Numbered from the stretch's first letter, positions 1 to 5,694 are shown. The stretch: DNA of 7,876 nucleotides from an uncultured Solirubrobacter sp. (GCA_937871635.1 CALMNS010000715.1:1-7876); one strand, 5' to 3'. Numbers and translations are program-made. Notes: generated by a model not told the origin, from the sequence alone.

Positions 1-36
1 GCGCTGCTTCAGCCGAGGGCCGGCAACACATCCGGT

Positions 37-626
37 TCAGACTGTGGCGGTGGCTTCAGCGCCCGGGATGCTCGGCAGCTCGATCTCGCGCTCGACATGG
101 CGGCGAGTTCGGGCATCGACGAGCCGCTCGACGAGGTGCAGGCCGAGAAACATGCCGCTGGTGACGCCGCCCGAGGTGACGAGGTCACCGTCATCGACGA
201 CACGCTCGCCGCGGTGGACGTCTGCGCCCATGCGGCCAAGCTCATCCCAGTACTGATGGTGGGTGGTCGCCGCGCGCTTGCCGATCAATCCGGCGTCGGC
301 GAGCCACATCGCGCCCGTGCAGACCGCGGCCAGTTCGCCGCCTCGCTGATGATGGAGGTGAGGGAAGGCACCGACGGCACCTGAGGCCGCCTCGGCGTCC
401 GGGTCAGCGCGACGGGCGTCCCATGCGCCACCAGGCACAACAAGCCACTCGGCACCTCGCGCGGCGCGCCGGCCTGCAGCTCCAGGCCTTGCGCGGTACG
501 CACCGAACGCGCCCCCTCACGGGCGACCACCCTGACGCCGAGCCCCCCGTAGGCGAGGACTTCAGCGGGACCAAGCGCGTCGAGCGCCTCGCATCCGTCA
601 AACACCAGCACGTCGATCATGGTCAT
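37..626 (-). pseudogene. DJ-1/PfpI family protein (isonitrile hydratase/GlxA-like), frameshifted
   Basis: Two minus-strand reading frames together make one DJ-1/PfpI protein of about 196 residues, a normal length for the family. The first part (626 down to about 444) has the N-terminal signature VLVFDGCEALDALGPAEVL, with the conserved Glu at about residue 22. The second part (about 444 to 37) has PGGAWD, the nucleophile-elbow motif AAVCTGAMWLADAGL (Cys near residue 103 after joining), ATTHH, and a C-terminal VTSGGVTSGMFLGLHLV. One missing base at about 439-446, just after the codon for Gly61, separates them; restoring it reads SG-LVVPGGAWD. Close relatives hydrate isonitriles or serve as sensory domains of AraC-type regulators; no AraC helix-turn-helix is present here. 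The start is ATG 626 or ATG 620, with only a weak G-rich ribosome site. The family is clear, but whether the gene is dead or the frameshift is a sequencing error cannot be told from the sequence alone. Confidence 0.8.
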
Positions 627-1008
627 GCCCCCGAGGCTGCCACAGTCCGCTCATGGGGCGTCGCCCACCGGCAGCGACCCGACAGCGCCGCCCGCGTCGC
701 CCTTCACCCCAGCAACCCAAGGCCCGCATACTCGACGTGAGCGAGCTCATGGGTTGCGGCCCGGCTCCCGGGCTGCCTTGGTCCGCGCCTGCGCTTCCGC
801 CTGCCGGCAGCGGTCGAGGCGCCGTCGCCGCGTCGCGACAGATGACCCAAGGTGTGTCCCGCCTGCCGTCGGTCCCTCCTACCAGCTGGTGCGGGCATCG
901 CGACTTCCGTCAGTGCCGCAGCGGGTTCCTTCTGGATCCACCGGTGGTCAGGGCCTTCCACGCCTCAAGTGACCGACGCCCTCGTCAAGAAGAACGACGT
1001 GTAGGCGC
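627..1008. other. Gene-free stretch, no convincing coding region
   Basis: About 380 bases lie between the DJ-1 gene and the 42-residue gene. Open frames exist on both strands but are arginine/proline-rich, typical of spurious frames in high-GC DNA, and lack ribosome sites or recognisable motifs. The only clear structure is a hairpin at 756-776. On the minus strand this stretch holds the 3' region of the 1009-1441 gene pair and the promoter region of the DJ-1 gene. Confidence 0.5.
756..776. terminator. GC-rich hairpin, possible terminator
   Basis: The arms GCGGCCCGG and CCGGGCTGC pair over nine positions (one G-T wobble) around a three-base CTC loop. There is no T-tract on either side. It could end transcripts from the minus-strand pair at 1009-1441, which would reach it after about 230 bases, but the distance and missing T-run keep this tentative. 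Confidence 0.3.
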
Positions 1009-1137
1009 TCATTGACCTGCCGGCCTCTTGTCGAGGGCGGGCGCGATGAGGATCCGGTCGCCGAAGCGGACGGCGTCGTCGCCGATCGCCGAGCTGAACC
1101 TGCGGGCGAAGCGGGCCCGCGAGGGTGTGGTAGCCAT
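1009..1137 (-). CDS. Small 42-residue protein of unknown function
   Basis: This short frame starts MATTPSRARFARRFSS and ends LIAPALDKRPAGQ. It begins 31 bases after the stop of the 90-residue gene, on the same strand, behind a good Shine-Dalgarno tract (AAGGAGAGAGG, a few bases upstream of ATG 1137), so the two are probably co-transcribed. The N-terminal half is basic and could form an amphipathic helix; the C-terminal half is more hydrophobic (RILIAPAL). There is no signal peptide and no transmembrane helix long enough to span a bilayer. I do not recognise a family. The ribosome site and operon position are the main support that it is real; codon content alone would not prove it. Confidence 0.5.
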   Translation of the reverse strand: MATTPSRARFARRFSSAIGDDAVRFGDRILIAPALDKRPAGQ

Positions 1138-1168
1138 ACCGAGACCTCTCTCCTTCGGTCGTGGTCGG

Positions 1169-1441
1169 TCAGGCGTCGAGCTCGATCGCGGCGACGACGT
1201 GCACGGGTGGCGCCTGGATCCCGAGCTCTCGTGCGATGGCCGGGATGTCGGGGTCCGCGAGGAACTCGTCGTAGTCCTTCGCGTCCCAGTCGAAGAAGGA
1301 CCACATCCGGCGCGCGTCGTCGGGATCGACATAGACCCGGGCGCCCCGGCAGCCGTGCTCCCGCCGCTTGTCCGCCCCGACGGTCGCAAAGACCTCCAGG
1401 AACCGATCGGGTCGGTAGCCCCTTGCGATGGTGACGATCAT
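1169..1441 (-). CDS. 90-residue protein, possibly a ferredoxin-like/ABM-type fold
   Basis: The start ATG 1441 has a clear AGGAG ribosome site six bases upstream. The protein is small, acidic and soluble. It opens with a beta-strand-like MIVTIARGY, followed by a helix (PDRFLEVFATVGADKRREHG), a second strand (GARVYVDPDD), an aromatic stretch with WSFFDWDAKDYDEFLADP, a helix (DIPAIARELG) and a closing strand (PVHVVAAIEL). This strand-helix-strand order with W/F-rich middle resembles antibiotic-biosynthesis-monooxygenase-like or Dabb-like small alpha/beta barrels, which often act as dimeric small-molecule-binding proteins. The fold suggestion is inference from secondary-structure pattern; no catalytic motif is visible. 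It is the first gene of a likely two-gene minus-strand unit with the 42-residue protein. Confidence 0.72.
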   Translation of the reverse strand: MIVTIARGYRPDRFLEVFATVGADKRREHGCRGARVYVDPDDARRMWSFFDWDAKDYDEFLADPDIPAIARELGIQAPPVHVVAAIELDA

Positions 1442-1547
1442 GACGCGCTCCTAGGCAGACGAGCGCGACCGAGTGGCCGAACGGGAAGAATCCGGTACTG
1501 GCAAGCGTCAGATCGCTGACTAGGGTAGGGTTACCGCTCTGGGCTTA

Positions 1548-1579
1548 GTCCTTCGCTGGAGCGCGTACTCGCGAAGGAC
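1548..1579 (+). promoter_or_regulatory. Hairpin in the 5' leader of the MpsC/DUF2294 gene
   Basis: The nine-base arms GTCCTTCGC (1548-1556) and GCGAAGGAC (1571-1579) are perfectly complementary. Inside the 14-base loop a further GAG/CTC pairing can extend the stem across a TG bulge. The right arm ends directly against the ribosome site AGGAAGG (1580-1586), which sits six bases before ATG 1593. In RNA the stem would end at the edge of the ribosome site and could affect initiation; as DNA it could be a dimeric-regulator operator. It lies in the 151-base spacer between divergent genes. Confidence 0.55.
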
Positions 1580-1592
1580 AGGAAGGTGGCGC

Positions 1593-2012
1593 ATGTCCAC
1601 CCAAGTGCAGGGGTCACTGGAGCGAGACCCACCGACGGCCAGCGTCCTAGCCGAGATTTCCAACAGGATGGTCGGGCTCTACAAGGAGTACTTCGGGCGC
1701 GGCCCGACGAAGGCCCGCACCGACTGGGCGGGCCACGACACCCTCGTGGTGACGCTCGAGGACACCCTTGGGCCCGCGGAGAAGAACCTGGTGCGGATGG
1801 GCGAGCATCGACGGCTGCGCGAGACCCGCATGTTCTTTCAGTACGCGACCGTCCGGGAGTTCTGCGAGCCGATCGAGCAGATCACCGGCCGCAAGGTCCG
1901 CTCCTTTGTCAGCGGCATCGACACCGAAGCCGACGGCCTGTCCTGCGAGACCTTCGTCTTGCATCCCGCGGGCTATGACGGCCCATCCCGCATCGAGCAC
2001 GCCGAACCCTGA
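1593..2012 (+). CDS. MpsC/DUF2294 domain protein
   Basis: This 139-residue protein matches the DUF2294 family, now named after MpsC of the Na+-translocating membrane-potential-generating system of Staphylococcus aureus. Family hallmarks are an N-terminal helix (SVLAEISNRMVGLYKEYFGR), the motif GRGPTKAR at about residues 35-42, LVVTLEDTLGPAEKNLV at 51-67, and ITGRKVRSFVSGID at 97-110 followed by the strand ETFVL. It has no membrane segment, so it is cytoplasmic or peripheral. The partner genes mpsA and mpsB are not in the window, and most actinobacterial DUF2294 proteins are stand-alone genes of unknown role, so membrane-potential function should not be assumed. ATG 1593 is supported by AGGAAGG six bases upstream. 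The sigma factor gene begins 86 bases downstream on the same strand, so co-transcription is possible. Confidence 0.85.
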   Translation: MSTQVQGSLERDPPTASVLAEISNRMVGLYKEYFGRGPTKARTDWAGHDTLVVTLEDTLGPAEKNLVRMGEHRRLRETRMFFQYATVREFCEPIEQITGRKVRSFVSGIDTEADGLSCETFVLHPAGYDGPSRIEHAEP

Positions 2013-2093
2013 CCGCGCGGGCAGGCGGGCGATCCAACGAGCACGCTCACTCTCGCTCTCCGTCGCGACGACCGCGCGATCCAGCACCGCGCG
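2012..2093. repeat. Three copies of ACCGCGCG between the MpsC and sigma genes
   Basis: The octamer ACCGCGCG occurs at 2012-2019, 2071-2078 and 2086-2093, the last copy ending five bases before the sigma start codon. The last two lie 15 bases apart start to start. They may be regulator sites for the sigma gene or chance repeats in GC-rich DNA. Confidence 0.25.
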
Positions 2094-2098
2094 GGGAT

Positions 2099-2923
2099 AT
2101 GTCAGCAGCCATGACTGCAATGCCGACTCGTCGCCAACTGCGTGCCTCACGCGACCAACTCGACCGTGCCCTGGTGTGGAGGGCGAGACGGGCGCCGGTT
2201 GCTTCGAGGGCGTCCGCTCGTCACGCCGCGTTTGAGGCCCTGCTGCCGCTCGCGAAGTCGCTTGCGAGCCGCTATCACCGTGGCGAGGAGCCCCTCGAGG
2301 ACCTCGAGCAAGTCGCTGGCATCGGGCTTCTCAAGGCGATCGACGGCTTCGACTTCGACCGCGGCACCTCTTTCAGCTCCTACGCGGTGCCCACCATCAC
2401 CGGCGAGTTGCGCCGCCATTACCGGGACAAGGGCTGGGCCGTCCGCGTTCCGCGCGACCTCCAGGAGCTCTCGCTCAAGCTCGGCAAGGCACAGGACGCG
2501 ATGGCCGCCAGCCTCGGGCGACCGCCGACCGTCGCCGAACTCGCCGTCCGGCTGGAAACCACGGTAGAGCGCATCGCGGAAGTGCGTCTGCTCGGTACCG
2601 CCATGCGTCCCGTTTCCCTGGACCACCCGCTCGTCCGAGAGCCCGGTGACGAGGGCGAAACGCTCGTCGAGCGCCTCGGCGACGACGACCCCGGCTACGC
2701 GCACACGGACGACGTCTTCACCGCCCGCCGGCTGCTCGATCGCCTCCCCGAGCGTGAGCGCCGCATCCTCGAGTTACGCTTCGGCGAGGAACTCACTCAA
2801 ACAGAGATCGGCGCGCGCCTCGGCCTCTCGAAGATGCACGTTTCGCGCTTGCTACGCCGCTCACTGCAAACAGCTCGCCCTGCCCGCCGCTGCCCAAGCC
2901 GGCCTCTGACTCACCATTCGTAG
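2099..2923 (+). CDS. RNA polymerase sigma factor, SigB/SigF/SigG family
   Basis: This 274-residue group 3 sigma-70 factor directs RNA polymerase to alternative, typically stress-type, promoters. Region 2 spans about 44-118, with DLEQVAGIGLLKAIDGFD, the SSYAVPTITGELRRHYRD block and WAVRVPRDLQEL. Region 3 spans about 125-195 (LGRPPTVAELAVRLETTVE). Region 4 spans about 207-257, with LPERERRILELRFGEELTQ and the recognition helix-turn-helix TEIGARLGLSKMHVSRLLRR. No anti-sigma (RsbW-like) or antagonist (RsbV-like) gene is adjacent, which is unusual for the family; the convergent SpoIIE-type phosphatase is the only partner-switching component visible. The first ATG (2099) has no convincing ribosome site; ATG 2111 and 2120 are alternatives. 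The last 17 residues (QTARPARRCPSRPLTHHS) look unlike a natural end: removing one A from 2868-2870 would instead read SLQQLALPAAAQAGL and stop at 2909. Confidence 0.9.
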   Translation: MSAAMTAMPTRRQLRASRDQLDRALVWRARRAPVASRASARHAAFEALLPLAKSLASRYHRGEEPLEDLEQVAGIGLLKAIDGFDFDRGTSFSSYAVPTITGELRRHYRDKGWAVRVPRDLQELSLKLGKAQDAMAASLGRPPTVAELAVRLETTVERIAEVRLLGTAMRPVSLDHPLVREPGDEGETLVERLGDDDPGYAHTDDVFTARRLLDRLPERERRILELRFGEELTQTEIGARLGLSKMHVSRLLRRSLQTARPARRCPSRPLTHHS

Positions 2924-2977
2924 CGCCCGAACGACGACGACGACGTTCTGCTCCCGCCAGCGCAGCCCGCGGCGTGG

Positions 2978-2995
2978 CGCAGCGTCGCCGCTGCG
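2978..2995. terminator. Hairpin between convergent sigma and phosphatase genes
   Basis: The arms CGCAGCG (2978-2984) and CGCTGCG (2989-2995) are perfectly complementary around a TCGC loop. It lies in the 182-base spacer between the stop codons of two converging genes, where a bidirectional terminator is expected. There is no T-tract. The rest of the spacer (2924-3105) holds a GAC triplet run and no gene. Confidence 0.4.
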
Positions 2996-3105
2996 TGCTG
3001 CTCCGGACGCGCGGCGCGTCTGACCGGATTCGCTTGGTCTCAGGGCGGGGTGCCGGTCACGCCGAGAGACCTGGCGATCACTGCGCGGTGCTCGGCGGGG
3101 CGTGT

Positions 3106-4602
3106 TTAGTTGACGGTGAGGACGAGGACCGCGGCGTCGTCTTCGAGCGGCCGGGGGGAGGCGGCTACGACGGCGTGCTGGATGGAGCGGGCGGTGGCCG
3201 CCGCCGAGGTTCCGCGGGCGGTTGCGACGGCTTCGTGCACGCCGTCGAGCGCGAAGCGCCGCCCGGTGGCGGTGCGGCGCTCGAGCACGCCGTCGCTGAC
3301 GAAGATCACGCGCTCGCCCGGCTCAAGTTGTCGTCGGCGGGGTTGGAAGACGCGGTGGCGGTCGGCGAGGCCGAGCGCGAGCTGGCCGTCGTCTGGGAGC
3401 GCTTCGATTGTGCCGTCGCGGTGGACGAGCAACGGCGGTTCGTGACCGAGGCTGACCCAATGGATCGTCCGGGTGGGGGCCTGCCAATGGGCGAGGATGG
3501 CCGACACGTAGAAGTCGTCGCCGAGGTCATGGACGAGCTGGTGGACGACGGTGGCGGAGTCCGCGAGGCCGAGGCCGCGACGGCGGGCGGAGCGAAGCGC
3601 GCCGAGTGACACGGCGGCGCGCCCGGCGGCCACCGGCCCCTCGCCGGCCGCGTCGGCGATCGCGAGCCAGGTGCCGTCTCGGTTGTCGCTGAAGTCGTAC
3701 CAGTCGCCACCGACCTCCGCGCTGGGCAGGACACCTCCCGCGAGCTCGCCGCCGGCGACCGCGACGATGCTCGCACAGGGCAGCAGGTTGAGCTGCATCT
3801 CGGCGGCGGGGCTCGTCGCCCGCTGGCGCCGGACGGCTTCGACGGTGTCGGTGTAGCGATTCGATAGCTCCAGCGCGGCGGCGCCCTGGCGGGCGATCTC
3901 GGCCAGCGGGCGCCGTGGAGTGCCCACCGCGAGCAGGATCCCCGTCGCCCGGCCACGCAGCCACAGCGGGACCGCCACGCAGCCGGGCAGCTCCGCCTCG
4001 AGGTGCGCATAGAGGTCCGGGAGGCTGTCGGGCGCGATCTCCTTGCCGAGGCCAAGCGGAAGGTCGAGTCTCGCCGGGAGGTCATCCTCGCCGGCCAGGC
4101 GCATCAGCCCAAGGCCGTCGACGTCGACCACGTACAACGCGATCTCCACGCCGGCGACCCGTCGCGCTTCGGCCACCAGCTGATCGGGCACGAGGTGCGG
4201 CGGAACCTCGTCGAGGACGTGAAGCGCTTCGAGGACCAGCGGCTCCGCTCGCCCGAGCCGCCCTGCGGGCAGGAGCTCAGCGCCTAGATCCGCCGCCCCG
4301 GCGGAGGGCCGGGCCGCTGAAGCGCCGGATCCGTCGCGAGGGTGCGCAGGCTGCGGTTCGAGCTCCGTGAGGGCGTGGGCGAGGTCCCGGCGAGTGGGGA
4401 AGTGACGGTGCAAAGTCGAGCGGCCCACGCCCGCCTCGGCGGCGACCTTGGACAGGGTGGCCTGCGGGTCGCGCGCGAACAACGGCGCGGCGGCGCGCAG
4501 GATCCGCTCGCGGCTGCGCAGGGCGTCGGCCCGCCGAGGCTCCGGCGCCCGACCATTGCCCTTCCCGATCTCGTTGCCGTCGCTGTCCCGCTGCGAGCCC
4601 AT
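3106..4602 (-). CDS. TetR-type HTH / GAF-like / SpoIIE-type PP2C phosphatase fusion
   Basis: Counted from ATG 4602 the protein has 498 residues. Residues about 30-79 form a TetR-type DNA-binding domain: SRERILRAAAPLFA, then TLSKVAAEAGVGRSTLHRHF and PTRRDLAHAL. A low-complexity linker leads to a GAF-like region at about 119-249 (VAGVEIALYVVDVDG, then CVAVPLWLRGRATGILLAVG). Residues about 267-498 are a SpoIIE/PP2C domain: EMQLNLLP, VGGDWYDF (metal-binding Asp300), IADAAGEG (Asp317; the usual GHG is GEG), VSLGHEPPLLV, IFVSDGVLE (Asp437) and the terminal DDAAVLVL (Asp488/489). The metal ligands are therefore kept and activity is likely. Such phosphatases dephosphorylate serine-phosphorylated anti-anti-sigma factors. 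An in-frame GTG at 4641 would add 13 residues but lacks a ribosome site; ATG 4602 sits just below a GGGTAT -10 element, suggesting a leaderless message. The gene converges with the sigma factor gene. Confidence 0.88.
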   Translation of the reverse strand: MGSQRDSDGNEIGKGNGRAPEPRRADALRSRERILRAAAPLFARDPQATLSKVAAEAGVGRSTLHRHFPTRRDLAHALTELEPQPAHPRDGSGASAARPSAGAADLGAELLPAGRLGRAEPLVLEALHVLDEVPPHLVPDQLVAEARRVAGVEIALYVVDVDGLGLMRLAGEDDLPARLDLPLGLGKEIAPDSLPDLYAHLEAELPGCVAVPLWLRGRATGILLAVGTPRRPLAEIARQGAAALELSNRYTDTVEAVRRQRATSPAAEMQLNLLPCASIVAVAGGELAGGVLPSAEVGGDWYDFSDNRDGTWLAIADAAGEGPVAAGRAAVSLGALRSARRRGLGLADSATVVHQLVHDLGDDFYVSAILAHWQAPTRTIHWVSLGHEPPLLVHRDGTIEALPDDGQLALGLADRHRVFQPRRRQLEPGERVIFVSDGVLERRTATGRRFALDGVHEAVATARGTSAAATARSIQHAVVAASPRPLEDDAAVLVLTVN

Positions 4603-4612
4603 CGACTCAACT

Positions 4613-4618
4613 ATACCC
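4613..4618 (-). promoter_or_regulatory. SigB/SigF-like -10 element before the phosphatase gene
   Basis: Read on the minus strand this is GGGTAT, the -10 consensus of SigB/SigF-type sigma factors. Transcription would begin at about 4603-4607, at or a few bases before ATG 4602. No matching GTTT -35 was found at the expected distance, so this is a half-match. Confidence 0.4.
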
Positions 4619-4699
4619 GCAGAAACGGGACGATCTCCCACTTAGGTGCTGGAGGTTGGAACTCACCTGGGGCTACGAAGAGCTTTACTGGGGCGTACC

Positions 4700-4726
4700 G
4701 TGTTACTTCGAGCGTAGATGGGGTAT
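4700..4726 (+). promoter_or_regulatory. SigB/SigF-like promoter for the small membrane protein
   Basis: GTGTTA (4700-4705) and a perfect GGGTAT (4721-4726) are separated by 15 bases, close to the GTTT-N14-16-GGGTAT pattern of SigB/SigF promoters. The A/T run after it (ATATTT) is rare in this GC-rich window. It would give a leader of about 80 bases before ATG 4813. Confidence 0.55.
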
Positions 4727-4812
4727 ATATTTGCGTAAGCGGAGCAAGTGCCCCCGACTATGCGGGACATGGGGTACGGGCTGCGAATCACCCAGCAAGG
4801 AGGATCTCGCTC

Positions 4813-5127
4813 ATGGCGAGCCAGCAGAGGACGGCTTCGGCCGGGACGGGCAGTGACGCAAACCGGACGTCGGTTGAGCGGCGCACCTCGCGGAGGTCGT
4901 CGACGGAAACCAAGTCGGCCCTCAAGACCACCGAGCTCATCGCGTACGTCGCGGCGGTCGTCGGCGTGCTGATCGCCGCGGCGATCGTCGACCAGGCCGA
5001 CGCGGGCGGCCTCGGCGCCCGGCAGGCCTGGCTGTACATCACCATCCTGACCGTGGGCTACCTGGTCAGCCGGGGGCTCGCCAAGTCGGGCAGCCGCGAC
5101 CCCTACACCGAGCACGACGACCACTAG
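4813..5127 (+). CDS. Small membrane protein with two transmembrane helices
   Basis: This 104-residue protein has a Ser/Thr/Arg-rich hydrophilic N-terminus (about 1-37), a first membrane helix at about 41-59 (ELIAYVAAVVGVLIAAAIVD), a short Gly-rich loop, a second helix at about 72-88 (AWLYITILTVGYLVSRG), and a polar acidic tail ending YTEHDDH. By the positive-inside tendency the basic N-terminus and KSGSR after helix 2 would both be cytoplasmic, making a hairpin. I know similar small membrane proteins from actinobacteria but no defined function. ATG 4813 is chosen over the longer open frame upstream because a perfect AAGGAGG lies about nine bases before it. A SigB/SigF-like promoter upstream and a strong hairpin downstream suggest a single-gene stress-induced unit. 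Confidence 0.85.
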   Translation: MASQQRTASAGTGSDANRTSVERRTSRRSSTETKSALKTTELIAYVAAVVGVLIAAAIVDQADAGGLGARQAWLYITILTVGYLVSRGLAKSGSRDPYTEHDDH

Positions 5128-5136
5128 CCCCTGAGC

Positions 5137-5154
5137 GGCTGCTCCGCAGCAGCC
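5137..5154 (+). terminator. First hairpin after the membrane-protein gene
   Basis: The arms GGCTGCT (5137-5143) and AGCAGCC (5148-5154) pair perfectly around a CCGC loop, nine bases after the stop codon. It is the first of two tandem hairpins. Confidence 0.45.
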
Positions 5155-5168
5155 CCAAAGACGCCAAC

Positions 5169-5204
5169 CGACGGTCGGCGGGCCCAAACGCCCGCCGACC
5201 GTCG
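5169..5204. terminator. Strong 15-bp hairpin terminator
   Basis: A perfect 15-base stem runs from 5169-5183 (CGACGGTCGGCGGGC) to 5190-5204 around the loop CCAAAC. It is the longest perfect inverted repeat I found in the window and lies about 40 bases after the membrane-protein stop codon. There is no T-tract, as is common for actinobacterial terminators. Confidence 0.7.
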
Positions 5205-5321
5205 CCGCGCCCCCGCTTCCACACTTGCCGCCGACGTCCTGCGCGCGAGCGCGCCGCCCGCAACCAGTACAACCACCCGCGGCTCACCCGAGACGCCACC
5301 CGCCGACGCAAAGGACACGTG

Positions 5322-5621
5322 ATGACCCACCACCACGAGAGATCAACACCTTCTAGAGCACGGGCTCGACTCCTCAGCGCCGCTGCCGCCGCGACGCTCA
5401 TGCTGCCGGCCTGCGGCGGCGAGACGGGCCAGGCGGTACAGGACCAGGCGACCAAGCAGACCACCAGGCAGATCGACCGGATCGTGAAGTCCGCCGAGAA
5501 GACCGGGCGCGACGCTGCTTTGCGCAAGATCGACCGGCTCGAGCGCGCCGCCAAGAACTCACGCCCGATCGAGAGGGCCGCCGACCGCGCCCGAGCCGAA
5601 ATCAACCGCCGCACGCAGTAG
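5322..5621 (+). CDS. Small lipoprotein with a charged helical mature part
   Basis: The 99-residue product has a basic n-region (SRARAR), a hydrophobic stretch (LLSAAAAATLML) and a lipobox LPAC with the lipidated Cys at residue 31, so it should be exported, lipid-modified and anchored on the outer face of the membrane. The mature part (about 69 residues) is rich in Lys, Arg, Glu and Gln with regularly spaced Ile/Val/Leu (IDRIVKSAEK, LRKIDRLERAAK), consistent with one long amphipathic or coiled-coil helix. I do not recognise a family. ATG 5322 is preferred over the adjacent GTG 5319 because AAAGGA (5310-5315) is then at a normal six-base spacing. The 106 bases between the upstream terminator and this ribosome site hold no clear promoter. 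The gene converges with the DUF429 gene. Confidence 0.75.
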   Translation: MTHHHERSTPSRARARLLSAAAAATLMLPACGGETGQAVQDQATKQTTRQIDRIVKSAEKTGRDAALRKIDRLERAAKNSRPIERAADRARAEINRRTQ

Positions 5622-5664
5622 ATCTCCACCGCCGAACTCGACCGCCACCGCCAGCCGCAAGGCT

Positions 5665-5694
5665 CATAACGTCCGCTCGATCACGCTGGTTATG
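5665..5694. terminator. Inverted repeat between convergent genes
   Basis: CATAAC (5665-5670) and GTTATG (5689-5694) are complementary arms around an 18-base spacer. The right arm overlaps the DUF429 stop codon. It is short and long-looped, so at best a weak terminator or chance. Confidence 0.2.

Noticed and set aside
653..1015. Plus-strand frames in the 627-1008 spacer, including a stretch reading VTDALVKKNDV before a stop at about 1003
   Set aside because: The composition outside this short peptide is noise-like, the frames disagree, and no ribosome site is present; too short to call even a gene remnant.
1470..1500. GAGTGGCCGAA resembles part of a tRNA-Ser D-arm region
   Set aside because: No acceptor stem, anticodon arm or T-arm can be built around it.
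1521..1534. TAGGGTAGGG as a possible promoter -10 for the MpsC gene
   Set aside because: No matching -35 was found at a suitable distance, and G-rich runs are common here.
1647..2150. 167-residue minus-strand open frame opposite the MpsC gene
   Set aside because: It is antisense to a recognised family and lacks a ribosome site or motifs.
3110..4085. Long open frames inside the phosphatase gene on both strands
   Set aside because: They are Ser/Arg/Pro-rich shadows of a well-supported gene in high-GC DNA and carry no motifs.
4644..4668. AGGTG/CACCT inverted repeat as a TetR-type operator
   Set aside because: The arms are only five bases with a 15-base gap; such matches are expected by chance.
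4342..4812. The open frame of the small membrane protein extends upstream to 4342
   Set aside because: The upstream part overlaps the phosphatase gene and its promoter region, reads as noise, and the perfect AAGGAGG marks ATG 4813 as the start.
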